From GCA-002722245 sp964230605 (lineage in GTDB: Bacteria > Bacteroidota > Bacteroidia > Flavobacteriales_C > GCA-002722245), in assembly GCA_964230605.1 (NCBI GenBank), contig CAXRIN010000056.1, forward strand, positions 1 through 20,821: a DNA stretch of 20,821 nt. The letters run 5' to 3'. Of the stretch, positions 1-8,662 are shown piece by piece. Numbering within the stretch: position 1 is the stretch's first letter; each line of letters starts with the position of its first letter. Below the pieces are notes generated by a model that saw only the letters and a list, made by a program, of their open reading frames with translations, was not told the origin of the DNA and did not search any database. The position numbers and the translations under genes are program-made.

Positions 1-63
1 CTTAAAATGAGTGATACAACTGTGTTCATCTGGAAACTCTTCAATAAACCTTAAAATATTCAT
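1..63 (-). mobile_element. IS1595-like transposase, N-terminal fragment (cut by window edge)
   Basis: Reading the minus strand from the ATG at 63 down to base 1 gives 21 codons with no stop. The peptide includes RFIEEFPDEHSCITHF, which resembles the start of IS1595-family transposases: a short FPDE..C motif just before the zinc ribbon. Only this piece is visible, because the zinc ribbon and the DDE-type catalytic domain would lie beyond base 1. The outer end of the element must fall between base 64 and about base 125, where the neighbouring GH16 remnant becomes readable. I could not identify a terminal inverted repeat or the target duplication. The family call rests on recalled motif similarity over a very short stretch. 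Confidence 0.6.
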
Positions 64-124
64 AACCAATCTTTTCTGTAAAGAAAGGTGTTCACTCCGT
101 ACTCAACTTACGGTTTAGGTATAA

Positions 125-529
125 TTGTGGGGAATCAGTAATTTTTTCATTCTTTTGAATATGGCAATTGGAGGTAATTGGCCTGGGTTCACAGTTGATG
201 ATTCTTCTCTTCCAGCAAAAATGCACATAGATTACGTAAGGGTATATAAAAAAGATATCACTGTTAAAACAACGCAAATAAATAACAGCTAATCCTTAAT
301 TGTAGTTTACCCCAACCCAACTGATGGCCAATTAAGTATCGATACAGACCTAGATGAAGCCAATATGCAAATAAAGATATACTCCACATCAGGACAGTTA
401 TTGCAAACTGATGCATTCTTCACTGGAAACAACAGCATTGATGTATCATCACTTGCTGCTGGAACTTATGTAATAAATATAACTTCCGACAAAGGATTCC
501 TTCACACTGAGCAGTTTGTGAAGAAATAG
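125..529 (+). pseudogene. 3' remnant of a GH16 (laminarinase-like) glycoside hydrolase with T9SS type A sorting domain
   Basis: This frame is open from 125, after a TAA at 122-124, and runs to the TAG at 527-529 apart from one in-frame TAA at 290-292. The first part reads FFILLNMAIGGNWPG, then DDSSLPAKMHIDYVRVYK, the characteristic last beta-strands of GH16 endo-beta-1,3-glucanases. After the internal stop, the same frame continues with VVYPNPTDGQLSI and ends GTYVINITSDKG..HTEQFVKK, a typical type A sorting domain that directs secretion by the type IX system. Keeping one frame across the stop indicates a nonsense mutation in a once intact gene for a secreted polysaccharide-degrading enzyme. 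The catalytic E.D..E region is not present. The gene appears truncated by the adjoining IS1595-like element. Stop-codon readthrough or a sequencing error at 290 cannot be excluded. Confidence 0.8.
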
Positions 530-558
530 CGTATAGGATTTCTCATAAGTAGATAAGA

Positions 559-585
559 GGAATCAACAATTGGTTCCCCTTTTTT
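559..585 (+). terminator. Rho-independent terminator after the GH16 remnant
   Basis: The arms GGAATCAA (559-566) and TTGGTTCC (570-577) form an 8-pair stem (two G-T pairs as RNA) closed by a CAA loop. They are followed by two C and a run of six T (580-585). It lies 30 bases after the last stop of the GH16 remnant, in the right orientation for it. Confidence 0.65.
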
Positions 586-689
586 GTTTCATTTCCCCAC
601 CACAATACTCCACCAGTATCATTACCACAAAACAAGTTATTCTCTGTATACCTTACTACTATAATATTGTAGCACTCAAACTACACTCA

Positions 690-720
690 TCGACCTCAAT
701 ACTGCCAGTCAAGAGGTCGA
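690..720. repeat. 31-base imperfect dyad centred on base 705
   Basis: Outer arms TCGACCTC (690-697) and GAGGTCGA (713-720) are perfect reverse complements. Inner arms ACTG (701-704) and CAGT (706-709) are also complementary and share the same centre, base 705. Three mismatched pairs separate the two layers, so 12 of 15 pairs match. No T-run follows on either strand, so it is not a standard terminator. It could be an operator, a REP-like hairpin or a remnant of a mobile-element end. Confidence 0.55.
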
Positions 721-908
721 AATGTAATTAAGAAGAGTGTTTTAAATTAGTCCAATGTATTTCAATTTTAGCAAAGCTCCTTCACTGGCGTAACCACATT
801 AATTTCAGTACACTAAACCAATTACCTCCTAAAAAAGATAGTGCTTTTAATTTCAGTTACTCGAAAGAAATTCTGCTTTTGTTATTTCTCAGCCTATTTC
901 AAACACAG

Positions 909-929
909 GGATTAATGATTTTTTAATCC
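909..929 (-). terminator. Possible weak terminator after the glucosaminidase gene
   Basis: GGATTAA (909-915) and TTAATCC (923-929) form a 7-pair AT-rich stem with a 7-base loop. It lies 6 bases beyond the stop codon of the three-gene minus-strand operon. There is no clear T-tract after it on the minus strand, so termination here is uncertain. Confidence 0.3.
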
Positions 930-935
930 TTAAAA

Positions 936-1925
936 TTATCTTTTACCGCCTTTGAGATAGATTTTCTCGCCTTGTTTTGGAGTGTATCCGATTGGCCAAT
1001 TGTTTCTTTTGTAGATGTGTTTTAGTTTGATTCCATATTTCTGAGAGATTCGGTATAAATCATCGTCATAGGTATAGACATGTATTTTCTTGGTTCCTTT
1101 TGATCTTTTAGGTTGTAAGTAAAGTGGCGTTCCAATTTTTAAAATTGTATCGGCATTACATTCATTGTATCGATATAATCTTTTTAAGGGAATGTTATGC
1201 TTTTTTGAAATACTGTAGTAGGTATCTCCCTTTTTGATTTCAACGTAATTAATCCAATTAGCTGATTTCTTAACTTCAGCCGCTGGCTGATTGACTACTA
1301 CAATTTCAAAATCATCGTCGCCTTCTTCTTCGAGTCGGGCATTACTTCTATTATCCACTTCTTCTTCAATATGTGGAACTATTCCATCTTGTTCAACAGC
1401 CTTACTTTTCTTTTTTTGTCTTTTAGATTTCACATATTGATTAAGATCATATCGTTCAATCATATCAATTAACAGTTTTGCATATTTAGGGTTTGTTGCG
1501 TAGCCTGCTTTTTTTAAACCTCTGCACCACCCTTTATAATCTGTTATTTTTAAATCGAAGAGAAAAGCATAGCGCTTTTTACCTCTTAGGAAATCTGAAT
1601 GATCTTTATAAGAATGTAAAACTGTTTTATACTTACGAAAACATTCATCCTTTTTATCATCGTCTATTCTGTAAATCGGTCCTTTCCAATCGGAATGACA
1701 TTTAATCCCAAAATGATTATTGGCTTTTCGAGCTAGTTCACTATTACCGTAACCACTTTCCAGCATACCCTGAGCTAAAGTAATGCTAGCAGGAACACCA
1801 GAACGATTCATTTCCTTTATTGCATCACTCTTATACTTTTCGATATATTCTTGCGGAGTAGTTCTTTTTCCTGCAAAAACAGCAAAAAATGAACACAGTA
1901 AGACTAAAAAGACAGTTAAACGCAT
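936..1925 (-). CDS. Secreted glucosaminidase (GH73/LYZ2-like) with two LysM domains
   Basis: This 329-residue exported peptidoglycan hydrolase probably cleaves glycan strands in the periplasm, as in septum or envelope remodelling. A signal peptide (about 1-19, VLLCSFFAVFAG) is followed by a glucosaminidase domain at about 24-165. The motif ITLAQGMLESGYGNS carries the expected catalytic Glu (E56), with NNHFGIKC after it. A charged linker (about 165-222, Lys/Arg-rich then Glu/Asp-rich) leads to two LysM peptidoglycan-binding repeats at about 226-272 and 280-325. The ATG shares one base with the stop codon of the upstream barrel gene (TAATG), which suggests coupled translation as the last gene of a three-gene operon. 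The domain reading is strong. The exact bond cut cannot be told from sequence. Confidence 0.9.
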   Translation of the reverse strand: MRLTVFLVLLCSFFAVFAGKRTTPQEYIEKYKSDAIKEMNRSGVPASITLAQGMLESGYGNSELARKANNHFGIKCHSDWKGPIYRIDDDKKDECFRKYKTVLHSYKDHSDFLRGKKRYAFLFDLKITDYKGWCRGLKKAGYATNPKYAKLLIDMIERYDLNQYVKSKRQKKKSKAVEQDGIVPHIEEEVDNRSNARLEEEGDDDFEIVVVNQPAAEVKKSANWINYVEIKKGDTYYSISKKHNIPLKRLYRYNECNADTILKIGTPLYLQPKRSKGTKKIHVYTYDDDLYRISQKYGIKLKHIYKRNNWPIGYTPKQGEKIYLKGGKR

Positions 1926-3613
1926 TAGAAGTTATAATCTAAACCAAACAACATGTTAAATCCGTAATTAGCATATTGGTCCCAACGTTGATGTTTGGTG
2001 TTCATGATGTTATTAGTACGAATAAATGCGCCTAACTTTTTAGAGTAATTATATCTTAAATCGATATTGAAATCAAAAATTGGATCGATAGTATTTGTAA
2101 CTGGGCGACCATTATTATCAAAAGAATCCAATCCAACTTGCTGACCATAAAAGAAAAGATCGGTACCTAAAACAAATTTATCCTGTAGTTTGTATGTAGA
2201 TCTTGTTTCTGCATAGATGGCGGGTAATTGATAAGCCTCATTTTTATAAACGTCATAAGAGTTGTATTCTCCTTTGGCTATAATCCCCAACTTTGTTCCT
2301 TCATGCACTAGCTCAGCGAATATTTTACGATTTGTTACCTTATCGGTAATGATGTTGAACTCCATTAAAGGATTTGAAGCCAGATTATAATAAAGTGGCA
2401 TTGATTTGAACTCGATTAATTGGAATCCAACATTGAATGTTGTGGTTTTGCTGATTGATCCTTTAACACCTCCGGTGAAATCGATTGGAGAATTCATATT
2501 TAAAACATCTTCATAATTCGCTACGAAAGGATTTTCGTAAACGTAATCCAAATAAGAAAGACGCTGATAATCGTTTTGGAATCGACCGTAGATATGCATT
2601 ACATTTTTCACGAAAGCAAAATCTGCCTCTAAAAACGGCATTCCATTAAACTTCTTATTATCCGTTTGATAAAATGCTTGAACCCCAACTTTTAAATCCA
2701 ACTCTTTGAATTTAAAATCGAATGAAGGGAAAACTTTGAAAAAGAAAGATTCATAATCACCTAATGGTCTGCCAGAATTTAAATAACTAGCCACATAGTC
2801 CAGATTAAAATCACCTTTAAACCAAGTATGCTTTTTCCATTCCATATACTTTTTCACATTGGCATTTAAGTCAACTTTGTTTTCCACTACAGCCATATTA
2901 TCCAGCGATAGTTCGTTGTAATTTAAGTTTAAATCATAATTCCATTTTGACTCATCTTTTTCATTGCTTTTTAACCCGGCAACAACATCAAACTTCCCAA
3001 TTCCGCGTTTCAAATCATCTTCGTCGAAAAACAAGAATTGATCTTGATCTAAACCATAAAAGTTAACTGTATTGTTTTCGTAATTAGCTGACCCATATAA
3101 TGTTTTCTTGTCATAGAACTTCTTACCATAAAAATCAATTTCAGAGTTACCATACAAGGCATCCATAGCACCGCCAACACCTTGTTTTTGAGAGAAGTGA
3201 CTCATATCAAAACCTGCGCTATAATCTCTGTTACGTAATGTAGAGTAACGCAACTCAGCCATTGGTGAAGTTTTAAAATCGTTAATTCCTACAGCCACAT
3301 ATCTTTTATGAATTTTCTCCAACGGCTCCTGGATATTGATTTTAGGAGCTTTAATTGTTTTTACTTTAAAATTGGATGGCACCTGTTTATCCAAGAATTC
3401 ATATTCTACTTCTGTTTTGATAGTTGTAGTGTCCTGAAATAAAGGATCGTCATGTATTTTTTTACCGTAGCTGTAGGTTACTTGGGCTTCTCCACCAATA
3501 TAAATTTTGATTCCATCCACTTTCCTTACAGAATCTTGTTTTGCTTCTTGAGCGAAAGTTGCTCCAGAAATCAAAAGAAGAAATGCGATTATATTTTGAA
3601 ATTTCATAGTCAT
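1925..3613 (-). CDS. Outer-membrane beta-barrel protein without a plug domain (TonB-receptor-like barrel)
   Basis: A 562-residue protein with a clear signal peptide (MKFQNIIAFLLLISGATFAQ). The body shows many alternating polar and aromatic strands, for example YSAGFDMSHF, GSANYENNTVNFYGL and KLGAFIRTNNIMN. It ends in GFNMLFGLDYNF, a typical barrel C-terminus with a final Phe. It resembles the C-terminal barrel half of TonB-dependent receptors, but I see no TonB box and no room for a full plug, so receptor function is doubtful. It starts one base after the stop of the TPR gene and ends overlapping the glucosaminidase start, so the three products are probably made together. The ATG at 3613 could be replaced by another at 3607, which sits directly before the signal peptide. 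The substrate or partner is unknown. An anchoring or channel role next to the TPR protein is inference. Confidence 0.75.
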   Translation of the reverse strand: MTMKFQNIIAFLLLISGATFAQEAKQDSVRKVDGIKIYIGGEAQVTYSYGKKIHDDPLFQDTTTIKTEVEYEFLDKQVPSNFKVKTIKAPKINIQEPLEKIHKRYVAVGINDFKTSPMAELRYSTLRNRDYSAGFDMSHFSQKQGVGGAMDALYGNSEIDFYGKKFYDKKTLYGSANYENNTVNFYGLDQDQFLFFDEDDLKRGIGKFDVVAGLKSNEKDESKWNYDLNLNYNELSLDNMAVVENKVDLNANVKKYMEWKKHTWFKGDFNLDYVASYLNSGRPLGDYESFFFKVFPSFDFKFKELDLKVGVQAFYQTDNKKFNGMPFLEADFAFVKNVMHIYGRFQNDYQRLSYLDYVYENPFVANYEDVLNMNSPIDFTGGVKGSISKTTTFNVGFQLIEFKSMPLYYNLASNPLMEFNIITDKVTNRKIFAELVHEGTKLGIIAKGEYNSYDVYKNEAYQLPAIYAETRSTYKLQDKFVLGTDLFFYGQQVGLDSFDNNGRPVTNTIDPIFDFNIDLRYNYSKKLGAFIRTNNIMNTKHQRWDQYANYGFNMLFGLDYNF

Positions 3614-3614
3614 T

Positions 3615-6600
3615 TTATTTTTGATTTAGAGAGTCAGTTGGTAAAGTAGAATCAAATTTCAGAGAGTCCAGTTGCTCTTCTTCAACTTCCTCCTCAACTT
3701 CAAATAAATCTTGATTTTCGGCATCTCCACCTCCGATATTGATAATTACTTCTTCTTTAACCTGTGGCTTTAAAGCAGCTTCTTCCATTGCAGCTATTTC
3801 ATCTAGTCTTCTATTTACCTCAGCAATAATCTCAACATCAGAACTATGTTCTAAAACATTTTTCAAAGCATATTTGGCATCAACTAAAGCTTCATTCTTA
3901 ATTAAAATATCTGCTAATAAAATATACCCTTTAGCATACCAGTAAGGGTAGTTTGAGAATTCTTTTAATAAGCGAATTGAAAGTTCCTGACTAGAGGCAT
4001 AATCTTCTTTTAGGTACTTGATATAAGCCATTTGATAAATTGCTTCGGCAGCCATTACTTTTTGGGTTTCACCTGCGATTTTATCGTAAGCAGCGTAGGC
4101 TAAATCGTACTTATGTGAATTGAAATATGCATTCCCTAATAATAACCTTGCTTGGAATTTGTTTGAATTTTCAACTAACGCATTAGCTTCAACTAGTTGC
4201 GCATATTTTGCAGTATTCTCAAAATCCTCCAACTCATTATAAGCCGTCATTAATCCAACCAAGGCATCTTTTTCATACACAGCATACTCCGTTTTCTCAA
4301 CTAATAATTTAAATCTTCCAATGGCTTTTTGATACTCTTCGTTTTCCATGTAAATGGCAGAAGCTTTATAAAGCGCTTCTTCCGTCCACTCTCCATAAGG
4401 AGCTTCGATTACCTTTTCAAAATATGGTAAAGATTGGGCTGGTTTTTCCAAATTCACGTAACATTCGGCCATCATGTAATTAGCGTCATTTAAGAAAATA
4501 CCATTTGGAAATTCATCCAAATAAGCGGCAAATTTGTTAACTGCGCGTTTGAAATCCTTTTTGATATAAACGGCTTTCGAACTTTCAAAGGTTAACGTAT
4601 CTTTTTCTCCTTTTGAAACATCAGGAAGACCGGTATTAGCTCTGAAATCTAAATATCTTGATTCATCATTCAAATCAAACTGACAAACTTGTTTTAAACC
4701 TCTCAAAGCATTTTTTGCATATTCTGTTCTTGGGTTTAATGAGATCGATTTTTCGAATAGTTTAGCCGCGGCTTCAAAATCTTTAGTTGCCTCCTTTTTT
4801 ATGTTCGCCATTTTATTTAACGACTGCTGAACCAAACCTGTGTTGTTGTTATGATTTTCAACGATGTCATTAAAGTACTTGAAGGCTATATCATACTTTT
4901 CTAATCTTTCAAAATAAACATCACCTGCCTTAAACTTTGCGTCATCTATGTATTTACTGTTAGGAAACTTGAAGATTAAGTTTTCAAACGCTTCAGCCTC
5001 TAATTCATATTTATTCAAAATCTTATACGTCTGCCCTAATTGGAAATAAGCGTAATCAACCTCTCTCATTCCAAGGTCGATAGCTTTTTTGTAATAGTTT
5101 ACTGCATGAATTAATTCATTTTGCTTCGCAGCACCAGTCAAATTATTACTCAAAATCAAATAGCTATCACCAGTTCTTAAATAAGCATCGTTTACTTTTT
5201 CCGTTGGTTTATCTTTTTCATGCTTGTTGATATAATTTCTGAAGGATTTGATAGCAGGACCATAATCGTTCAATCTCATGAAAGAGTATCCTAATTGATA
5301 ATCAACTTCCTTATATTCTTTCATTAAAATTGCAGCTGGTGATTTTTTAAACACCTCATATTGTCCTATAGCTGCCTTATATTCTGTTAGTCTGTAAAAA
5401 GCTTCAGCTTTCCAATAATTTGCCAACGCAACTAAATCTCTATCAATTGGAGTATCTAATGATTTATTGAAGTAGAAAATTGCTTTTCTAAAGTTTTCAA
5501 GATTTCCTTTGTTTTCAAAACCAACAGATTGGTGGTTAAACTCCTGAATACCTTTGTAGTAGGTTACTTTTTGGTAAGCATAATTTAACTCTGGACCTTT
5601 ATTTTTGATTTTTTCCAAAGCACTTATTGCTCGTGGGTAATCTTTGGTGTTTAAATAAACACTTAATAAAATCTTTCTGGCTCTATCTACATTATTTGAA
5701 TTTGGGTAAAGGCGTATATAATTTTCCAACGCCATAATACTTTCATGGAAAGGATCAATATCTAATTCAAAAGACAACTTTGCGTAATTAAATAATGCGT
5801 TCTCGGTTACCGTAAAGTCGTGTTGATTTTTATGGGCATTTCTAAACGCTCTTCGAGCAGCTGGTTTATTCCCCAATCGAATTTGACAATCACCTATGTA
5901 GTACATGCTTAATTGCCCAATTTTGGTTTCATCGTCAGCAGAAAGATTTAAGTTTTCTAGTGCCTTGTCAAATTGCTTTTGTTGATAATATGCATATCCC
6001 AATTGGAAATAGGCCATAGTATCCATTTTACTTACTTGCTCTTTAAATTTTTCGAAGTAAACTATTGTACTATCGTATTTTTCGAGTTTATAAAAACCTT
6101 CCCCAACCAATCTAGCAATTTCACTTGATCTTTTTGTGTTTGCTTTCTTTAAAAACGGAGCGCCATATTTTACCAACTCTTCATTTTTGTTTTGTAAATA
6201 AAGTATTTGCGTTATGTAATAAGGAACAATTGCCCCGAAAACAGAATCGCTTTCAAGAGCTTTGAACTCTCTATAAGCTATCTCGTTATAATTGAATTTG
6301 TATGATAAATGCGCGAAATAGAATTGAGCTGACTTTTGATAATCGCTTTCTACTGCTTTAGCTTTATGAAAGAACTTTTGAGCCTCTGTAAATTCTTTCT
6401 TTTTAAATAACGAATAACCATACTTGAATTGAAATTCAGAAATTTCTTTTGGTTCTATATCATTTTCGTCAACTTGCTCAAACCATTTAATGGTAGTAGA
6501 CCATCTTTTTTTGCGATAGTTATACTGACCGAGTTGGAATTTAGCCCTTTTTACTTTTGGACTCTGCGGATGATTTTCTATAAACTGGATCAGCAAATAT

Positions 6601-6863
6601 TCAGCATCCTTATTAAATAGTTCTAATGCACATAAAGCCACATAATATTCTGAATTCATTTTAATATCTGAATGCGAATCATCTATAGACTTCATAACAG
6701 ATTTAAACTTTCTTTGAGCAGCTACATATTTCTTTGCTGTTAAAAGTTCAAGTCCGCGTTTGTATTCTGCATTATCATGAGCATACACTAAACTTTGTTG
6801 ACTATTAACAGTTATGCTAAAGAACAAAAACGTGTATAATGTTAGTTTTTTAAATAAATCCAT
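3615..6863 (-). CDS. Giant exported TPR-repeat protein (1082 aa)
   Basis: The protein has an N-terminal signal peptide (about 1-22, LYTFLFFSITVNSQ) with no lipobox Cys, so it is probably soluble in the periplasm or attached to a membrane through partners. Almost the whole chain is tetratricopeptide repeats. Examples are QLGYAYYQQKQFDKALENL, ANYWKAEAFYRLTEYKAAI and YAYFQLGQTYKILNKYELE, spaced at roughly 34-36 residues with longer helical stretches. The last 40 residues are acidic and low in complexity (EVEEEVEEEQLDSL). TPR arrays are protein-binding scaffolds, and this one heads an operon with a beta-barrel and a cell-wall hydrolase. It is unlike SprE/PorW, which is a shorter lipoprotein. A weak -7-like box (TAATCTTG, minus strand of 6879-6886) lies 15 bases before the ATG, without a clear -33 element. 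Confidence 0.85.
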   Translation of the reverse strand: MDLFKKLTLYTFLFFSITVNSQQSLVYAHDNAEYKRGLELLTAKKYVAAQRKFKSVMKSIDDSHSDIKMNSEYYVALCALELFNKDAEYLLIQFIENHPQSPKVKRAKFQLGQYNYRKKRWSTTIKWFEQVDENDIEPKEISEFQFKYGYSLFKKKEFTEAQKFFHKAKAVESDYQKSAQFYFAHLSYKFNYNEIAYREFKALESDSVFGAIVPYYITQILYLQNKNEELVKYGAPFLKKANTKRSSEIARLVGEGFYKLEKYDSTIVYFEKFKEQVSKMDTMAYFQLGYAYYQQKQFDKALENLNLSADDETKIGQLSMYYIGDCQIRLGNKPAARRAFRNAHKNQHDFTVTENALFNYAKLSFELDIDPFHESIMALENYIRLYPNSNNVDRARKILLSVYLNTKDYPRAISALEKIKNKGPELNYAYQKVTYYKGIQEFNHQSVGFENKGNLENFRKAIFYFNKSLDTPIDRDLVALANYWKAEAFYRLTEYKAAIGQYEVFKKSPAAILMKEYKEVDYQLGYSFMRLNDYGPAIKSFRNYINKHEKDKPTEKVNDAYLRTGDSYLILSNNLTGAAKQNELIHAVNYYKKAIDLGMREVDYAYFQLGQTYKILNKYELEAEAFENLIFKFPNSKYIDDAKFKAGDVYFERLEKYDIAFKYFNDIVENHNNNTGLVQQSLNKMANIKKEATKDFEAAAKLFEKSISLNPRTEYAKNALRGLKQVCQFDLNDESRYLDFRANTGLPDVSKGEKDTLTFESSKAVYIKKDFKRAVNKFAAYLDEFPNGIFLNDANYMMAECYVNLEKPAQSLPYFEKVIEAPYGEWTEEALYKASAIYMENEEYQKAIGRFKLLVEKTEYAVYEKDALVGLMTAYNELEDFENTAKYAQLVEANALVENSNKFQARLLLGNAYFNSHKYDLAYAAYDKIAGETQKVMAAEAIYQMAYIKYLKEDYASSQELSIRLLKEFSNYPYWYAKGYILLADILIKNEALVDAKYALKNVLEHSSDVEIIAEVNRRLDEIAAMEEAALKPQVKEEVIINIGGGDAENQDLFEVEEEVEEEQLDSLKFDSTLPTDSLNQK

Positions 6864-7082
6864 TGCGACAGTTTATACCAAGATTAAAATTAGCACCCTG
6901 AAGGGTTAGCAGACTTTAGGCCAAAGTTTTATTATCAACGGGATGATGTGGAATAAAGTATTGTGACAGACTCGCTTAAAGGTTAAGTGAAGATTAATTA
7001 TTGGGTAAAACAGTTAATTTTTAAATAATTTTAGCTGTTAATCAAATAATTAGATTACCTTGTGCCCATAATTATTATTACA

Positions 7083-7274
7083 ATGGCAAAAGGTACAGTA
7101 AAATTCTTCAATGATTCAAAAGGTTTTGGATTTATTGTTGACGAAGAAACAGGAAAAGATGTATTCGTTCACGTTTCTGGATTAGTTGATGAAGTTAAAG
7201 AAAATGATGAAGTTACATTTGACGTAGCTGATGGACGTAAAGGTCCTAACGCAGTTGATGTTAAATTAGCATAA
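7083..7274 (+). CDS. cspA: Cold-shock domain protein, CspA family
   Basis: This 63-residue single cold-shock domain binds single-stranded RNA or DNA and acts as an RNA chaperone in the cytoplasm. The start MAKGTVKFFN, the RNP1 motif KGFGFI (13-18) and the RNP2 motif VFVHVS (27-32) are all intact, and the length is typical. I chose the ATG at 7083. An upstream in-frame ATG at 7069 does not exist, and the longer reading from 7062 depends on a GTG or TTG-type start and adds residues foreign to the family. It is monocistronic, lies in a 460-base gap between two minus-strand genes and ends in a strong terminator. A TAATTTTA box at 7026-7033 with TTG at 7001-7003 is a weak promoter candidate. The symbol follows family usage and does not assert orthology to E. 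coli cspA. Confidence 0.93.
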   Translation: MAKGTVKFFNDSKGFGFIVDEETGKDVFVHVSGLVDEVKENDEVTFDVADGRKGPNAVDVKLA

Positions 7275-7294
7275 TAGTATTTACTTGATTACTG

Positions 7295-7321
7295 AAGGCT
7301 TCCAACTGGAAGCCTTTTTTT
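7295..7321 (+). terminator. Strong Rho-independent terminator of the cold-shock gene
   Basis: AAGGCTTCC (7295-7303) pairs perfectly with GGAAGCCTT (7308-7316) around an AACT loop, and the T-run continues to 7321. It begins 20 bases after the cspA stop. The hairpin also sits 4 bases beyond the stop of the convergent methyltransferase gene, but no T-tract follows it on the minus strand, so it should act mainly on the plus strand. Confidence 0.9.
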
Positions 7322-7324
7322 ATG

Positions 7325-8662
7325 CTATTTAAACTCCTTTCTTATTCTGAATTCTTTAGGGTAGTAATTATTCACTCTGTTCCCTACTCGCTTTATCCAT
7401 CCCAATGGAAATCCTTGAAAAGTAACCAATCCCCATGATTTGATATTAGGCAAATTTGTCAAATCCTTCTTTTGAAGGTATTTAATAGCTTCTTCTTGCG
7501 GTAATTCGACTAAATCAAAAGCTTCCTTTTTTAATTCATTGGAAAATGCCAGTTCATGAGAGTATTTGATTTTTCCTTTGATGTCTTGACCAATCTCACA
7601 CCCTATTTTAATTGGATTTAAATCCCAAATCACACTTTTTAAAATATCTTCAAACTGCTCTGGAAAACTATGAACATTTTCTTTAATTAAGTATTCTACA
7701 TTATTATTCTGCATAAATTGAGAGCTATCCCCTTCCCATTTATCTAACCTTAACTTCCTAATCCTCTTAGGCACTTTATACTTGCCTCTGCCTCCAAAAA
7801 CTTTAATAGCAGAGATAAAGAAACCTTCTCCTGTTGTTATTCCTGGCAGAAATTGAAATCCTTTTAACTCTCCTTCTTGAATCTCTAATATGCCTTCATC
7901 TTTCGGATAGGTAAATTCAAGATTTTCAACTTCATAATTATCCTGAAGCCATTTTAAGTTTTCACGATTTTCCTTATCGTTAAATGTACATGTGCTGTAA
8001 ATCAAAATACCACCATCTGTAATCGTTGGAATGATATCTGCTAAGATTCTTTTTTGACGCGTACAGCATAAATCTACATTCTTTTCACTCCACTCATTAA
8101 TCGCATTTTTATCCTTACGAAACATTCCTTCACCACTACAAGGAGCATCAACCACTACAACATCAAAAAAGCCAAGAAATTCTTCAAAATCTGCAGGATC
8201 ATTGTTCGTTACAATAACATTACTGCTTCCCCATTTATCCAAATTCTCCTTTAAAATCCATGATCTCGATTTAATCACTTCGTTAGCAATTAACAAAGCA
8301 TCTTTGGGTAAGTGCGAATTAATTAAAGTAGATTTTCCTCCTGGGGCCGCACACAAATCCAAAACAACTTTACCTGAAAGATCAATAGATTCCAAAACCT
8401 TACCCAAAAACATGCTACTTGCTTCTTGAGAATAATAGGTACCAGCGTGAAAAAGAGGATCGGCTATAAAATCGGGTCTTTCCTTTAAAAACCTTCCGTT
8501 TTCCTCCCAAGAAACTTGTTCGCCCTCTTCAAATAAATCATTTTGCTTGAAAGGATTTTTTCTAACAGAAATCACGGGATCCTCAGCAAGGCCTTGGATT
8601 AATTTATCTTTTATTTCCTCTGAAAAAGGAAGTGATGATATAAACTCTTGTGGTAAACTCAA
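7325..8662 (-). CDS. RNA (cytosine-5) methyltransferase, RsmF/NOL1-NOP2-Sun family
   Basis: A 445-residue cytoplasmic S-adenosylmethionine-dependent enzyme, expected to make 5-methylcytosine in rRNA. The SAM-binding loop VVLDLCAAPGGKSTL lies at 99-113. Motif IV DAPCSGEGMFRKD (172-184) contributes C175 and motif VI YSTCTFNDKENR (222-233) contributes the second key Cys, C225. Both cysteines needed by this family are present. The C-terminal part (about 365-445, with SHELAFSNEL, GFPLGWIKRVGNR and NNYYPKEFRIR) matches the RsmB/RsmF-type PUA-like domain, which fits RsmF better than RsmB. There is no NusB-like N-terminal domain. Its ATG overlaps the stop of the Ste24-type protease gene by 4 bases, so the two are probably co-translated, though no functional link is known. 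The exact target base is not evident. Confidence 0.92.
   Translation of the reverse strand: MSLPQEFISSLPFSEEIKDKLIQGLAEDPVISVRKNPFKQNDLFEEGEQVSWEENGRFLKERPDFIADPLFHAGTYYSQEASSMFLGKVLESIDLSGKVVLDLCAAPGGKSTLINSHLPKDALLIANEVIKSRSWILKENLDKWGSSNVIVTNNDPADFEEFLGFFDVVVVDAPCSGEGMFRKDKNAINEWSEKNVDLCCTRQKRILADIIPTITDGGILIYSTCTFNDKENRENLKWLQDNYEVENLEFTYPKDEGILEIQEGELKGFQFLPGITTGEGFFISAIKVFGGRGKYKVPKRIRKLRLDKWEGDSSQFMQNNNVEYLIKENVHSFPEQFEDILKSVIWDLNPIKIGCEIGQDIKGKIKYSHELAFSNELKKEAFDLVELPQEEAIKYLQKKDLTNLPNIKSWGLVTFQGFPLGWIKRVGNRVNNYYPKEFRIRKEFK

Larger units (their letters stand above)
586..935. other. Gene-free stretch with an imperfect dyad
   Basis: No open frame of convincing length or similarity was found on either strand between the terminator and the glucosaminidase stop codon. 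Short frames are interrupted by stops and match no family I recognise. The stretch holds the 31-base dyad at 690-720 and a small inverted repeat at 909-929, which are listed separately. It may be decayed DNA linked to the nearby insertion element, but nothing in it proves this. Confidence 0.6.

Noticed and set aside
64..124. Inverted repeat end of the left element, including the CCGTA/TACGG pair at 97-113
   Set aside because: The 5-base arms are too short to define an element end, and the opposite end is outside the window.
92..277. 61-codon open frame on the minus strand
   Set aside because: It is antisense to the clear GH16 remnant and its peptide has no family pattern.
3615..6863. TPR protein as SprE/PorW
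   Set aside because: It lacks the lipoprotein Cys, is longer, and its operon partners differ from those of SprE/PorW.
7062..7082. Longer N-terminus for the cold-shock protein
   Set aside because: The extra hydrophobic residues do not belong to the family, and MAKGTVKFFN is the canonical start.
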